64,000 nucleotides of DNA, from NCBI GenBank assembly GCA_032164245.1, contig JAVMKO010000003.1, positions 84,736,390 through 84,800,389 of the forward strand, in the 5' to 3' direction. The DNA is from Sternotherus odoratus. Lineage: Eukaryota > Chordata > Testudines > Kinosternidae. The position numbers and the translations under genes are program-made. Shown piece by piece: positions 22,801 through 34,800 of the stretch. The notes under the pieces were generated by a model, which saw only the letters and a program-made list of their open reading frames with translations, ran no database searches and was not told where the DNA came from. Numbering within the stretch: position 1 is the first letter of the stretch; each line of letters opens with the position of its first letter.

Positions 22801-25800
22801 ATAGGCATTGCCAACAAAAATATAGCCATTTCAAATCACGGGGGGTGTAATACCAAAATTAAACTACTTAATAGGATCTCTCCTAAAAACTATTGACTTT
22901 AAAATAACTAAGTAAAGGAAAGAAAGATCCTTTGTGAAGTTTATCTGCAATCCCAGCTCCCCAGGAGACTGTGCTGAATTAGAGCAGATTTTGTGCTTGT
23001 CTACAATATGCCTTAAAGAGATTAATATAACCTAAAAATATGGTCAGTGAACCATGATTTACTGCAGTAATATATCCAGGTAGCACAGAAGCACTAACTC
23101 ATAAGTCTGCACCTATTTTCTTAATTGGGTCTTTTAATTAACAGAGAAACATAATGAAGGATTCTAATTAGTTCTGGAGGAAAACAAATGTAGCTGGCTT
23201 GTTAAAAAACATACTGAAGTAATTATGTAGGAGACTGGGAGTAGAAAGCTGTTCTTCCTTTCAGCCAATGGTGGTTTCTCCTCAGAAACAACCGGTCAGA
23301 GATTCATCCTGTGCAGCCTTTGGGTTATTAAGATGTCTGTTCTAATCTCCTAGCTTGATGATTACTTTAACACACTGTTCTTAATTTCAAGCATAGTGGT
23401 ACTGTACAGTATTTGCTTCTGAGGGAGGAGAGACATGGGTGATGAATTCTGGTCATTATGGTTCCCCGGGCCCTGAAACAATGAAACCTGCTCTATCAGG
23501 ATTATTAGCAGATGGGCAGCACTGAGGTATACAGCAATACAGGCTATTTAGCTACTGCAGATCAACTTCATCCTGGCGGGGAGAAGTTTTTATAATAAAT
23601 AGACTTTGGAAAGAATTCAGAGGCAAAGGCATCTATGTGGATCAAAACTCCATGAATGCCATATAAGTAACATGTTCTGTATATATTGGATTTGTATGAC
23701 TCTTATATGAAGTAATGTGGGAATGGCCCATTTCTTATATGGCAGTCCATATCTTTCTGAAACACATGCAAACAAAGTAGGCCAGCATCTTCAAACCATC
23801 TGTAATATGGATTTAGGTATCTAGTTTTACACCTTCAAGCTTCAAATTGTTGGCCAAGCCAAAAGATGGCTTTTCTACTTAGGGATCATTCTTTCGGCAA
23901 GCCACACAGAGAAATATATTCAGCAAAAGAATGAGGAAAAAGCAAAGATGTTGGATCAAGATGAGTAAAGTCTCTATAGCTTTGCCTACTTTTTATTTTA
24001 CCTCAGAAAATATGGTTTCATAGCTCTCACCTTATCAGAAACAATAATCCAGAAGGAATAGAAAGATCCTTCCCTGACTTGCTGAGTGAAAAACAACAAT
24101 TTTTTTCTGACAACAAAAAAATACTACAAGAGGGAGGAATGAAGCCTGAGCCCCGGTGCCCCAGGGGGACACCAAAACTGAATCCAGAGCCCCGGTGCCC
24201 AGGGCAGAGGTGCTAGAGCCAAAGCCCAGGGACTTCAGTCCTAAGGAGAGGAGGGCCTGTAGCCCAAGCCCCATTGCCCCCGGCTGAAGCCGAAGCCTGC
24301 ACCCAAGCCCAGCCAACCAGTACTGAAGCCGAAGCCAGCCTTTGAAGGTGGGCTTTGGGCCCTACCAAGTCTAACACCAGCCCTGGTGACCCCATTAGAA
24401 TGGGGGTCGTGACCCACTTTGTGGTCCTGACCCACAGTTTGAGAACTTGAGAATTAGACACCAAAAGTCTAGCTTTCCTGATTTTGTGTTTTGCCATGAT
24501 TTCTGTCATAAGAAGAACAGAAAAGGATGCCAGCAAAAAGAGGTGGGGGGGGGGGGAAGAGGCAGAAAAAGATAAAATATCTGTGTAATAAGAATGTTAG
24601 GCAGCTGCTGAGTGTTCTCCATTTGCATGAAGAGACTGTAACAACTCTATTGGGGTTTGAAGAGGTTTCTATTCATCCCGTCGTCTTCTGTGTTAAGTCA
24701 AATTTAGATAATGGCATCCATCTATCTACTTTTTCTTTTCTTTTTTAAGAAGACTTTTCTTCCTCATTTCCTCATTGTGAAATGGGACTAGATAATCACC
24801 CTGTTGTCTTCTCTACTGCCTGCTTTTACTGAATGTCATTAAGTGAAAAGCAAATGGGGTGATAAAGAGGATCACACATTTTGAAATCCATACCATTTTC
24901 AGACAGATGCAAAATATCCTGTAATTTATAGCACAGTGCTAACATGCAACTAATGCAGTTCTCCAAACAGAATAATAATGATGATGATAAAGTCTCAAAA
25001 ATATTTGTTTTAGTCATTGTTAAATATTCTTTGTTTCTGTTTTCTGTCAGTGAAAATCAGCAACTGCAGCTTCTCTACCTGGAATGTATTCTCTCAATGC
25101 TAAATAGTTCCTCTCCCAGCATGCACAATCACAGGGGATTCACTGACCTTATTTGGTGAGTACACATGTTTTTGCACCTTCCTATGAAGAGAACTTAGAT
25201 TTCTACTGATTAAATGTTTGGGGGGTGGGTGCAGGGTTCACCTGAGCAAATATAAACCCACTACCACCACCACCACCACCATTAGATTTGACATTGTAGA
25301 AGCCGTGCCCAGCCCTCACTGGAAAGCTCTTCGCTAACACTTTGTTGGGTAATACAGGTTGCTGAGCACTGGGTCCCAGCTATATGAAACTCTATAGTAA
25401 ATCTCATCATTATCCTGGAATCCCAGTTATTTAGGCCTTGAAAGGAATTCATTGATCACTTTGTAGATCTTTGTGCCACAGTGCAGGATTGAACTGTGCA
25501 CTTCACATAGGCGTTTTATTTAAATTCAAACAGAAGTGACTGGGCTCAGGAGTGGTACTTGCGTAATAGGAAATAATAATTTGCAACTCTACCAGATCCA
25601 AAGCTCTGACAGGCCAGATCCGGCCCGTGAGCCATAGTTTGCCCACCCCTGGTTTAGATGCTTGGCTCACAGGAATGGTGTTAGAAATAAGGGGAAAGTG
25701 TAATTAACACAGTCTACCAGAGTCTGCAAAACCAGTGGTGTCCAGCTTGTGGCCCATGAGCCTCCAACTCTCCCTTGAGTGTGACTGTGCTGAGAAGCAA

Positions 25801-28800
25801 ATGTGTGTGTGACTGTGAATGGAAAAAGTGTTCCATGAGCTACTGAACCCTGTGATTTCTAAATAGAAGTGGTTGAATCAGGCCCACCTCTGTGGGGAAA
25901 AGGAAGGGGCTTGGCTTTTTCAGCTCCCTTCCACCACTTCCCCTGCAGCCCCAGGCATAGCTCTGGCAAGAGCTGGGGAAGCTCTAAGTAGCAGCTGTCA
26001 CTTCCCAGTGCAGATGTTCAGCAGCTACCCTGAGGACCACCCACTGCATTCCAGGATTGGAAGGACAGAGTACTTCCGGCTACTCCATTGCCTGCTCACC
26101 TGAGTGTTGGAGCCCTGCCATGAGCAGGGTGGGGCTTTACTGGTGCTGTACAAGCCTAGGAGAGTGCTTAGAGTGCACATGCACACATACAAACACAACC
26201 AGCACAGCACAGGAGAGGGGGAAAGGAGCTGAGAACCAACAACCAGTTACAGCTTCCTCATTCTCTGCCCCAGTCCTGTCACAGGTTGAAGTGGGCTGAT
26301 GGCTACTCTAACTTGTCCCAGCTGCTGTTTGGTCCGTCAGGGCCATGTGCCAGCTGGGAATAGCCAAAGCGCAGCTCACTCCAGCCACCTTCCCTCTGTG
26401 CCCCCGACATGCCCTCTGTGCCAGATGGTGCAGAGAGAGGCATAGGAGTCAGTTGCCAGTCAGTATCTCTATGCCTATAGGGGACTTTCTCACCCTACAG
26501 GAAACCCCAGCAGGGGGCTTGCTAGTGGTTTCTGCTCCTTTTGGCCCTCAGGCTGAAAAGATTCTACAAGAAGAGGGAAGAGCTGCTTTTTGATGAACAC
26601 AGCTAGAGAAAGAAGACTTTAGAGGGGAGATAATCCTCTCCATTACAGATATATACAATATCTATGTGCACCTGATACTGAGGGCTAGAAGGCAGCACTT
26701 TTAGTACGATGGCTGTGATGGACTGCAAGGAAGTGAGTCCTTACAGAGAGAGGCTGGGGATGGGAATAGCCAGTGAGTCTCGGAAAAATATACCATATCT
26801 AGTGCTGAAAAATATTTTACATGTGTATGGTGCAATGTGGCACCTAATTACATCAAGCAGTATCAAATGACCCTTCTCGTTGTATCTGTGCTGTATCTAT
26901 ATCGGGTAATAGGTTTGGATCAGAGATTTAAGAAAGTAGCACAAATATGTTGCTTAAAGCTATTAATTCTTTGTGACTATTAAAAAAGTCATTAGAAATT
27001 ACTTGAATGGCAATGGGATGCATATAGGTGCTTTCACTCTGGGTCACTGGTTTGAATCCAGCCTTGGCTGCCACCGGGCTACAAGTCTTTACCAAGTTGT
27101 TACAATCCTGGATGAGTTCTCCCTGGATCCGATGTGCTCTTAAGGTGGCTGGGGCTGGATAGAGGCGCTCTCTCTCGTAATCAAACAATGGATCACCTGA
27201 TGCAGGATATAAAGCCACAGAGAAGAGTCACCTGATTGGGGGGAGGGGAGAGACTAGAATTTTATTAAAGAAAGACTCTTTTAACAGCTCTTTCCGGGGG
27301 AGATCAGACCCTGAGAGGACTGACCAAACCCAAAGAGCTCAGAGTGGTGAGAACATAGACATTTCACATGCAGGTTTGGTCTGTGAGTAAAGTGTGATTG
27401 GTTTCAAATCTCCTTTACACAGTCTGCATACCCCTGGTTTTCATTGTCACGTGATCCCTGAAAAAATGCTCACTAAACAGCTCCAGAGATACAGGCGCGT
27501 TGAGGTGTCGTGTTGAAAAGGGTTGTAGGCTATTGTAAAGCTGTTCTGGGGGATTTTTTTCCTTCTGTTTCCACCTGTTTCTTTTTCTCTTTCTCCAGGA
27601 AGCAATTGTGTCCAGCCCTTGTAGTAATCCTGGGAAATCCAATCCATGACAAAACAATCACCTCTGCCCACAGTAGCATCTGTCTCGAGGCCGATTCACC
27701 CTCCTCAGGGGTCTCTGATCATGGCCGAGGGTCAGGTTGCTCCTCCACAGCACCCACCCTCAGTGGCCCTGTTGCTCGGACCATATATTACATAGCAGCG
27801 GAGCTAGTTCGATTGGTGGGGTCAGTAGAATCCATGAAACCTGTGCTCCAGTCACTCTATCACCGGATGCTGTTGTATCCCCCACCCCAGCACCGAGTGG
27901 AGGCCATCAAGATCATGAAAGAGGTAGGAAAATTGAGACATGAATTCAAACAAAATGCAATGGAAGTGAACACTTGCTAATTGCTAAATTATAGTGAGGT
28001 GTGTGTGGAATATGGGATAGCCGTATGGATATCAAAATAATCCTTTCGGATCAGAGCTGTTGCTGTTACAGTCAAGGCTACTTTGCCAAATGTATTTAGC
28101 CTGACCAACACTTAATACCCCTTTCTGATCATATTTGCCTCAATCAAACCAGCTGCCTTGGCAACACTGGAAATCTTTGTGTTGTATTACTCTGTTGGGA
28201 GCAGGTCTTGTGACTGAGGCATGACAGTCCTGATGAATGATAGAAAGTAAAATGATTCTGTTCCCAAGTTCTTTGGCATCTTTTCCCATGCTCTTCTCTT
28301 GCTAAAAGGAGGCACTCGGCCTGGCAGTATAATGTTCAGAAATTCAAGATGGATGTATCTCTTGATTCAGTGCCCGGTTGTTGAGGTGCAGTAGCATAGG
28401 TACTAGGTAGCTGTCAGCTTCTTGTGGATCTATGCCAGCTCCAGTCATTTCTTTAACTGTTCTGGGCAGCATCTCAGGACCAGAGACACTAGAACAGGAA
28501 CATAAGGATGGCCACTCTGGGTCAGATCAATGGTCTGTCTAGTGCTCTCCTCTTTTGGGTTCCAGGACTTGCTGATCCAAGAAGCAATCATTTACAGAGT
28601 CTAGAAATTGCATCTCTGCATCATGTCCTGAGGTGACATATACCCAGTCAATATGAGAGTGGTTGAAATCTCCCATTATTATTGCATTTTCTATTTTTGT
28701 ATCTCATCTCCTGGAGCATTTTCACCATCCTGCTCAGGTGTTCAGTAGTATATTCCTATTGCTATAGCCGTATTATTCAATCAGGGAAATACTATCCATA

Positions 28801-31800
28801 GATATCGTATGGTACAGTTTGATTCATTTAAGATTTTTACTGTATTTGATTCTATGCTTTCTTTCACATATAGTGCCATTCCCCCACCAACGTGACCTAC
28901 TCTGTCATCCCTATATACTTTGTACCATGGTATTATCATGTCCCATTGTTTATTATTGTTCCATCAAATTTTTATGTTGCATACTATATCAATATCCTCA
29001 TTTAATACCAGGGACTCATCTTAGTATTTAGACTTCTAGCATTTGTATACAAGCACTTATAAAATGTGTCACTATTTAGCTGCCATTATGTGATGTAACT
29101 GAATGGTACTCTTTTTTCATTTGACTGTTCTCTTCAATTCCTACCTCTACTTCTATCCTCTTCTCTTTTCTAGAGAATCCCCATTAATAGATCCTCTCCT
29201 CAGAGATGTCTCTATCTGGACCATGTACTCCTCCACACCTGGCAGTTTTCCCCAGCCCTTAGCTTAAAAACTCCTCTATGACCTTTTTAATTTTACATGC
29301 TAGCAGTCTGGTTCCATTTTAGTTTAGGTGGAGCCCATCCTTCCTGTATAGACTCCTCCTTTCCTAAAAAGGTTCCCCGGTTCTTAATAAACCTAAATCC
29401 CTCCTTCGTACACCATCGTCTCATCCATGCGTTGAGACCCTGCAATTCTGTCTACTGGGCCTGTGCATGGAACAGGAAGTATTTCAGAGAACGCTACCAG
29501 GGCAGTCCTGGATGTCAGTCTCTTACATAGCAGCCTCAATTTGGGCTCCAGGACTTTTTCCGTACATTTCCCTATGTTGTTTGTACCTGCGTGTACAATG
29601 ACCACTGACTTCTCCCCAATACTGCACATAAGCCTGTCTAGATGTCTTGAGATCCACAACTCACCAGGTCATTCTCCTGATCATCATAAACCCAACTATA
29701 TGTATTTCTAATGATCGAATCCCCCATTACTTTTACCTGTCTCTTCCTCATAACTGAAAGAGCCACCAAGAATCAGAAAACTTCCATGGAGCTTCTTTGA
29801 GCTGTTGATGACTCCATAGGAGTACCTTTTGCTGGGATTGCGCATTGCACTTTACTTTACAGTCTCCTTCACTTGTTTGGATAACAACAGTCTCAACCTA
29901 CATTATTTGGCACTTTTATAGCTGAAGCACACAAAAAAACAGGTTGTGTAGGAGTGAAGTCTCTCTAAACAGGACCATACACAGCCACTAGGTTAGTCTT
30001 CACAACTCATTGCCTTTCTGTGGGTTTGCCTTTCTTTGTGATTTAAATAATTACCAAATTGTAAACCTCAACCTAAGCTTTTCCTGGGGCTTCAAATTGT
30101 TGTTAAGGTTTTATAACAGGCCCACTATCCCCAAACACTTCCTTGTGGCTTTTCAGGTAGCCCTCTGACCAGGTTCCTTAGAAGCCCAAATAATGCCCAC
30201 TATTGATGAGTAACTCACAAATTCTCTACTCAGTCGTATTTTGCCCCCCTTGTATGCAGTTTCCCCGTGTCTTCCCTTTGTTTAAAAAGAAAAGAGAGAG
30301 AGAGAAATGTGTAGCCTTAATAAATTAAAGATATTTTCCTTTTATTGTGACCTGTCCTTTGACAGTGTTAATAGCTCAGCTTCTCCTTTACCTGGATTAC
30401 TCCATAGAACAAAGACTCATTTATTTGAGCTGCATACTGTTAGATAACCCTGCGGTAACATGGATTTTCTTTTCTTTTAGATACTCGGTAGTCCACGTCA
30501 GCTCTGTAATTTGGCAGGGCCCTGCTCCTCTGAACCAGAATCCAGAAAGAGGTCAATCTCAAAAAGGAAGTCTCACCTGGATCTTCTCAAACTGTATGCT
30601 TTATTTCCTTCTTTAGTGTCTTCTCTTTTAGTTGTACACACTTGTTACAGTTGAGTAGCTACGGAAAAACTACCCTACCAGGAACATACACAAATGAGAA
30701 CCATTTAAACTTTCTCCCTAGTTAGAAATGCTACTGAACAGAGCTGTGAAAATGAAGGAGAAATAAAATGTAGTAAAAATTAGTTACTTAAAACCAGATT
30801 TTTAAAGCTGTTTATGTAACTAAAGGTATAGATAGCCACCTAGTAGAATATTTTTAAACACCAAAGCAGGTTAGGTACCTAACTCCATTGAAATCCTAAA
30901 TCCACCTCTAAATACCTTTTGAAAATCTGGCCATTAGGTCCTGACCCTGAAAACAATTATGTACATGCTTAACTTTAAACATGAGTAGTCCTGTTAGGCA
31001 TTAATGGGACTGCTCACAGACTTAAAGTCACATACATAAGTGTTGCCTGGTCAGGGCCTACAACAGGCCGTTGTAGCTCTGAATACAGAAGAAGAGCAGA
31101 TCTGTTGAATTAGAAGGTATCATTTTGTGTGGGTGCTTTTAAAAATAGAGACTCACTTTACATAATTTTAGTTTTAGATCTCTTGATTTGCCATTTTAAA
31201 ATCTAAGTTAATTACTTGGGAATTTTTTTTTTTTTTTTTTTTTTTAGTATTTATCTATTTGTTTGTTTATTTTAAATTCAAGTTCACTTTAAAGGAACAT
31301 CAAGGTGGTGATTTGCCATGAACAGTCTTGCAGGACTATTCCACCGTCTTATTTTTCTGCCTATTATGAAAATTGACGATGTATGTTAGCAATATAGGTT
31401 GATTCTAGGAATCTGATTAATCAACTGAATAAACTTAATTTCTTTTTTTATTTTGAAATTGTAGTATCATGGATGGGATGACTGAAGCTTGCATAAAAGG
31501 TGGTATTGAAGCATGTTATGCCTCCGTTTCTTGTGTCTGTGCCCTGCTCGGGGCATTAGATGAACTAAGCCAAGGAAAAGGCCTTAATGAGGAACAGGTC
31601 CACCTGTTACTCCGACGCCTGGAAGAATTGAGGGATGGGGCTGAGACAAGCCGAGACTCCATGGAAATCAATGATGCTGACTTTAGGTGGCAAAGGCGCA
31701 TCCTGTCATCAGAACATACCCCCTGGGAATCAAGAAATGAGAAGAGTCCTGACATTAGCATTAGTGTTACCACAGATACTGGTCAAACCACTTTGGAGGG

Positions 31801-34800
31801 AGATATGGGGCAGACTACTCCAGAGGATAATCCTGAAGAACAAAAAAACTCTCTGCCGTCTCCAGCTGTCCAAGACCTTAAAGAGATTGAGTGTAAAGAA
31901 CCAGAGTCAGAAACAATAGAGCAGCCAGATGTGGTTCAAAGGAGTCACACTATCGTTTATCCAGATATAACTAATTTCCTGTCGGTTGATTGCAGGACAC
32001 GGTCCTATGGATCCAGATATAGTGAAAGTAACTTCAGTGTTGATGACCAAGATATTTCGAGGACTGAATTTGACTCATGTGATCAATATTCCATGGCAGC
32101 AGAGAAGGACTCTGGAAGGTCAGATGTCTCAGATATAGGGTCTGATAACTGTTCCCTGGCTGACGAAGAGCAGACCCCAAGGGACTGTCCGGGTCATAGG
32201 TCCTTGCGTACTGCTGCTCTCTCTTTGAAATTATTGAAAAACCAAGAAGCAGACCAGCACAGTGCACAGCTGTTTGTACAGTCCCTTGAAGCCCTTCTTC
32301 CTCAGCTTATTACACTCCATAGTGTAGAGGAGGTGGATTCAGCACTCCAGAATTTTTCCTCGACCTTCTGCTCAGGTTTGAAAGCAGATATTTACTATGC
32401 AATCAACATGCAGTATGTTTGAAGAGCCTCTCTTCTAATAAGCCATCATAAAACACTTCTAGAATAGGCAGGCTGATGTACCAAGCATATAAACGCTCCT
32501 TTGAGCAAACTATTTTTGGCATGAAACAAAATTATCCAAAGTTTACTGAAGTCAATGGGGGTCTCTCCATTGATTTTAATAGACAGGCTCTAAATCAATA
32601 AAGGGAGAAGATAAACTTTGATGTGGTAGCTAAGTTTCCCCTTATATTGTGCTGTACATCAAAAGAGCAGAGTAGGGTAAAACAACTTCTTCTGAGAAAG
32701 GAGAGATTTGAATAGGGATAAAAGGGGCTTGAACCCATCTCCTGTTTTAAAACGGATTAAATATAGCTTGCAATGCAACTGTATTAGTATTAGCAATTCA
32801 AAACCTCACAAAGAAGAAACCAAAAGTCTCACAGTAGTGAATTTTAAAAAGGGCATCTGTTCCTATTACTACTCTATATATCACCTAAACAGACTCTCGT
32901 CCCACGGCAAGTGGAAAATAGTCAAAGGCATAGGCATTAGAAGACGTCGAATAGTTACACTTAACTTTTCAGGGTAAGGATCTTTGGAAGTTTGATCTTT
33001 GCAAATTAAACAGATGGCCAAGTGAAGCCTGATTTTCTATTGAAAATATACTTTAGGCTAGTATAAATATTTTCTATTTGTAAAGAGATTTATTTATCCT
33101 GACAATGAGCCAGCATGCAAAAATAATTAATATATATTTCTCTGCTTTTTAACTTATTTCACCACAATGACCTTTACCCTTGGTCCGCTCTTTCATTCAT
33201 TTATTAATTCATTCATTCTCTTGCGCGCACACACACACACACACTCAGAAGTGATGCATTATATATCCTAAGCCCAAAGAACCTCACCCAATAATTTCTG
33301 CATCAAGCCCATACTTTCTGTTTGAGTTATAGCATCTCTTTCAGAAAGAGATCTAGTCTTGACTTAGCCTGCCCATAGCTAAGCTATCATGATGGTTAAT
33401 TACTCTCACTGTTAACAATTTTTCACTATATTTCTAGTCTGATTTGGCCAAATATTTTAAAAAAAAACAACAACAACACTCAAGTCACAAAAAGCTCCCA
33501 GGTGTTTTTTACATGGGAAGAAGTATCCTAATATTTTCATGGATCCATGGTTGCATATTAGCAAGGAAAGTTGTTGTGTCCTCTTGACGTGTGTGCAAGC
33601 CTCCGTTGATGATTCTGTATTTAAAACATCTTTTGCTGTTTTCTTTGTGAAGGACACAGATGGAAAGCTTAGCTTCCGTAAACTAAGCAAAAGATCTGAC
33701 TGATAGCTACACTTAGATACTGTACAGTTAAATCCATTAAGTGTGGATGTTAACACGCTAACTTGCGAATTTTCAATAAATCAGTGTTTCTACACAGAGA
33801 ACCTCCATCCTACCTGCTTTGTTCAGTTCATATTTTTTATTATGCACTGGAACAATGCAGTACAGTATTATTTATAATAGTGTCTTTCATACCAGCTATA
33901 TCCCAAAATACATACAATTATAGAATTGAAAATCAGCTGAGAGAGCATAAATTTTTGAGGTATAGAGCAGGTAGTACTGGTGTGTTTTCAGATCAGATTT
34001 GAAAAAAAAAAAGATGTAAAGTCAGCCAGGTAGAGAGATACAGGAAAGGTAAGAGTCAGAAATATGACATTGGGAAATCTTATGATTACAATTTTAATCT
34101 TTTTTCCCCCTGAAAAATCTTCCCCTATTTGTTGCTGGATCAAAACAGTGACAACAAAAACTAATAGCACTAAGTTGGGTGCTTTTTTATACAGTATAAT
34201 TGTAATACTTCATTTCCAAAAAGTTCTTGTCACACAATCTTGATTTAAACAAAATATTAAATTTTGTGGTATGACTTCTGTGACCTGTCGACACAATTAA
34301 ATGAATTGTTGTCTGCATCCAGACAATGTGTTAGTTTGTTATGGGTTAAGCTTTTTATCATTAAAATTAGTAACCAATAGTCCTTAAACGCAGACACAGC
34401 TATTTTCAGAACAGTACCAAGTCAATTGTAACAAACCAGACATCATTGTCTGGACAATCAAGCAGGACAGTTAGTGCAGCTTATCAGTCATCTATCATAT
34501 TCTGTTATTGGCAGGATTTTATGGTGTTTATGCCTTGCAAATAGTTCATGAATGCAGGCCTACACATTAGCTGCTTGTTTCTTTTTTGAGGCTGAGCATC
34601 TGCTCAGTCCATTAAATGTACGTAAAGGAACTGCCACTTTCCCGTGTTTTAGAGGAATCGGTAACTCAGGGGACCAGATTTCCAAATACTTTGGGCACAA
34701 AAATGCATACCTAATTTGCAAGCACGCTTAGCCATTTTCTTTTGCAATTTTGCAAATTTTTGTACTTTTCATTGCAGTAATTGGGCACATCAGTTTGGTG

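Larger units (their letters stand above)
20130..25050 (+). other. Intron between window exons 4 and 5
   Basis: A 4921-nt intron, GTAAGT to CTGTCAG. It carries a MIR (20990-21090), an inverted-repeat MITE (21595-21890) and a GC-rich repeat block (24110-24450). The 131-codon open frame at 22501-22896 has no recognisable domain or splice signals and is not called. Confidence 0.8.
25156..27598 (+). other. Intron between window exons 5 and 6
   Basis: A 2443-nt intron, GTGAGT to CTCCAG. It holds a (CCA)n repeat, the right end of a hAT-like element at 25600-25651, and a tRNA-like B-box motif, GGTTTGAATCC, at 27050-27060 inside a possible old SINE (27000-27200). Nothing else is recognised. Confidence 0.75.
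30594..31464 (+). other. Intron between window exons 7 and 8
   Basis: An 871-nt intron, GTATGC to TTGTAG. It contains a palindromic repeat block (30795-30935), a block at 30940-31070 with AACATGAGTAGTCCTG that resembles one at 34970-35085, and a 23-base T run at 31223-31245. Confidence 0.8.

Noticed and set aside
22501..22896. 131-codon open frame, possible unknown gene
   Set aside because: No recognisable domain, no splice-site context, no match to ARFGEF3, and length within chance for AT-rich intronic sequence.
24035..24536. Minus-strand open frames with Gly/Leu-rich repeats
   Set aside because: They read through a GC-rich interspersed repeat with degenerate internal units.
29393..29659. 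Minus-strand 88-codon open frame resembling a hydrolase (HAGTNN motif)
   Set aside because: As a host gene it is rejected: the motif belongs to the ORF1 esterase-like region of a dead CR1 LINE continuing into the endonuclease at 28557-28690.
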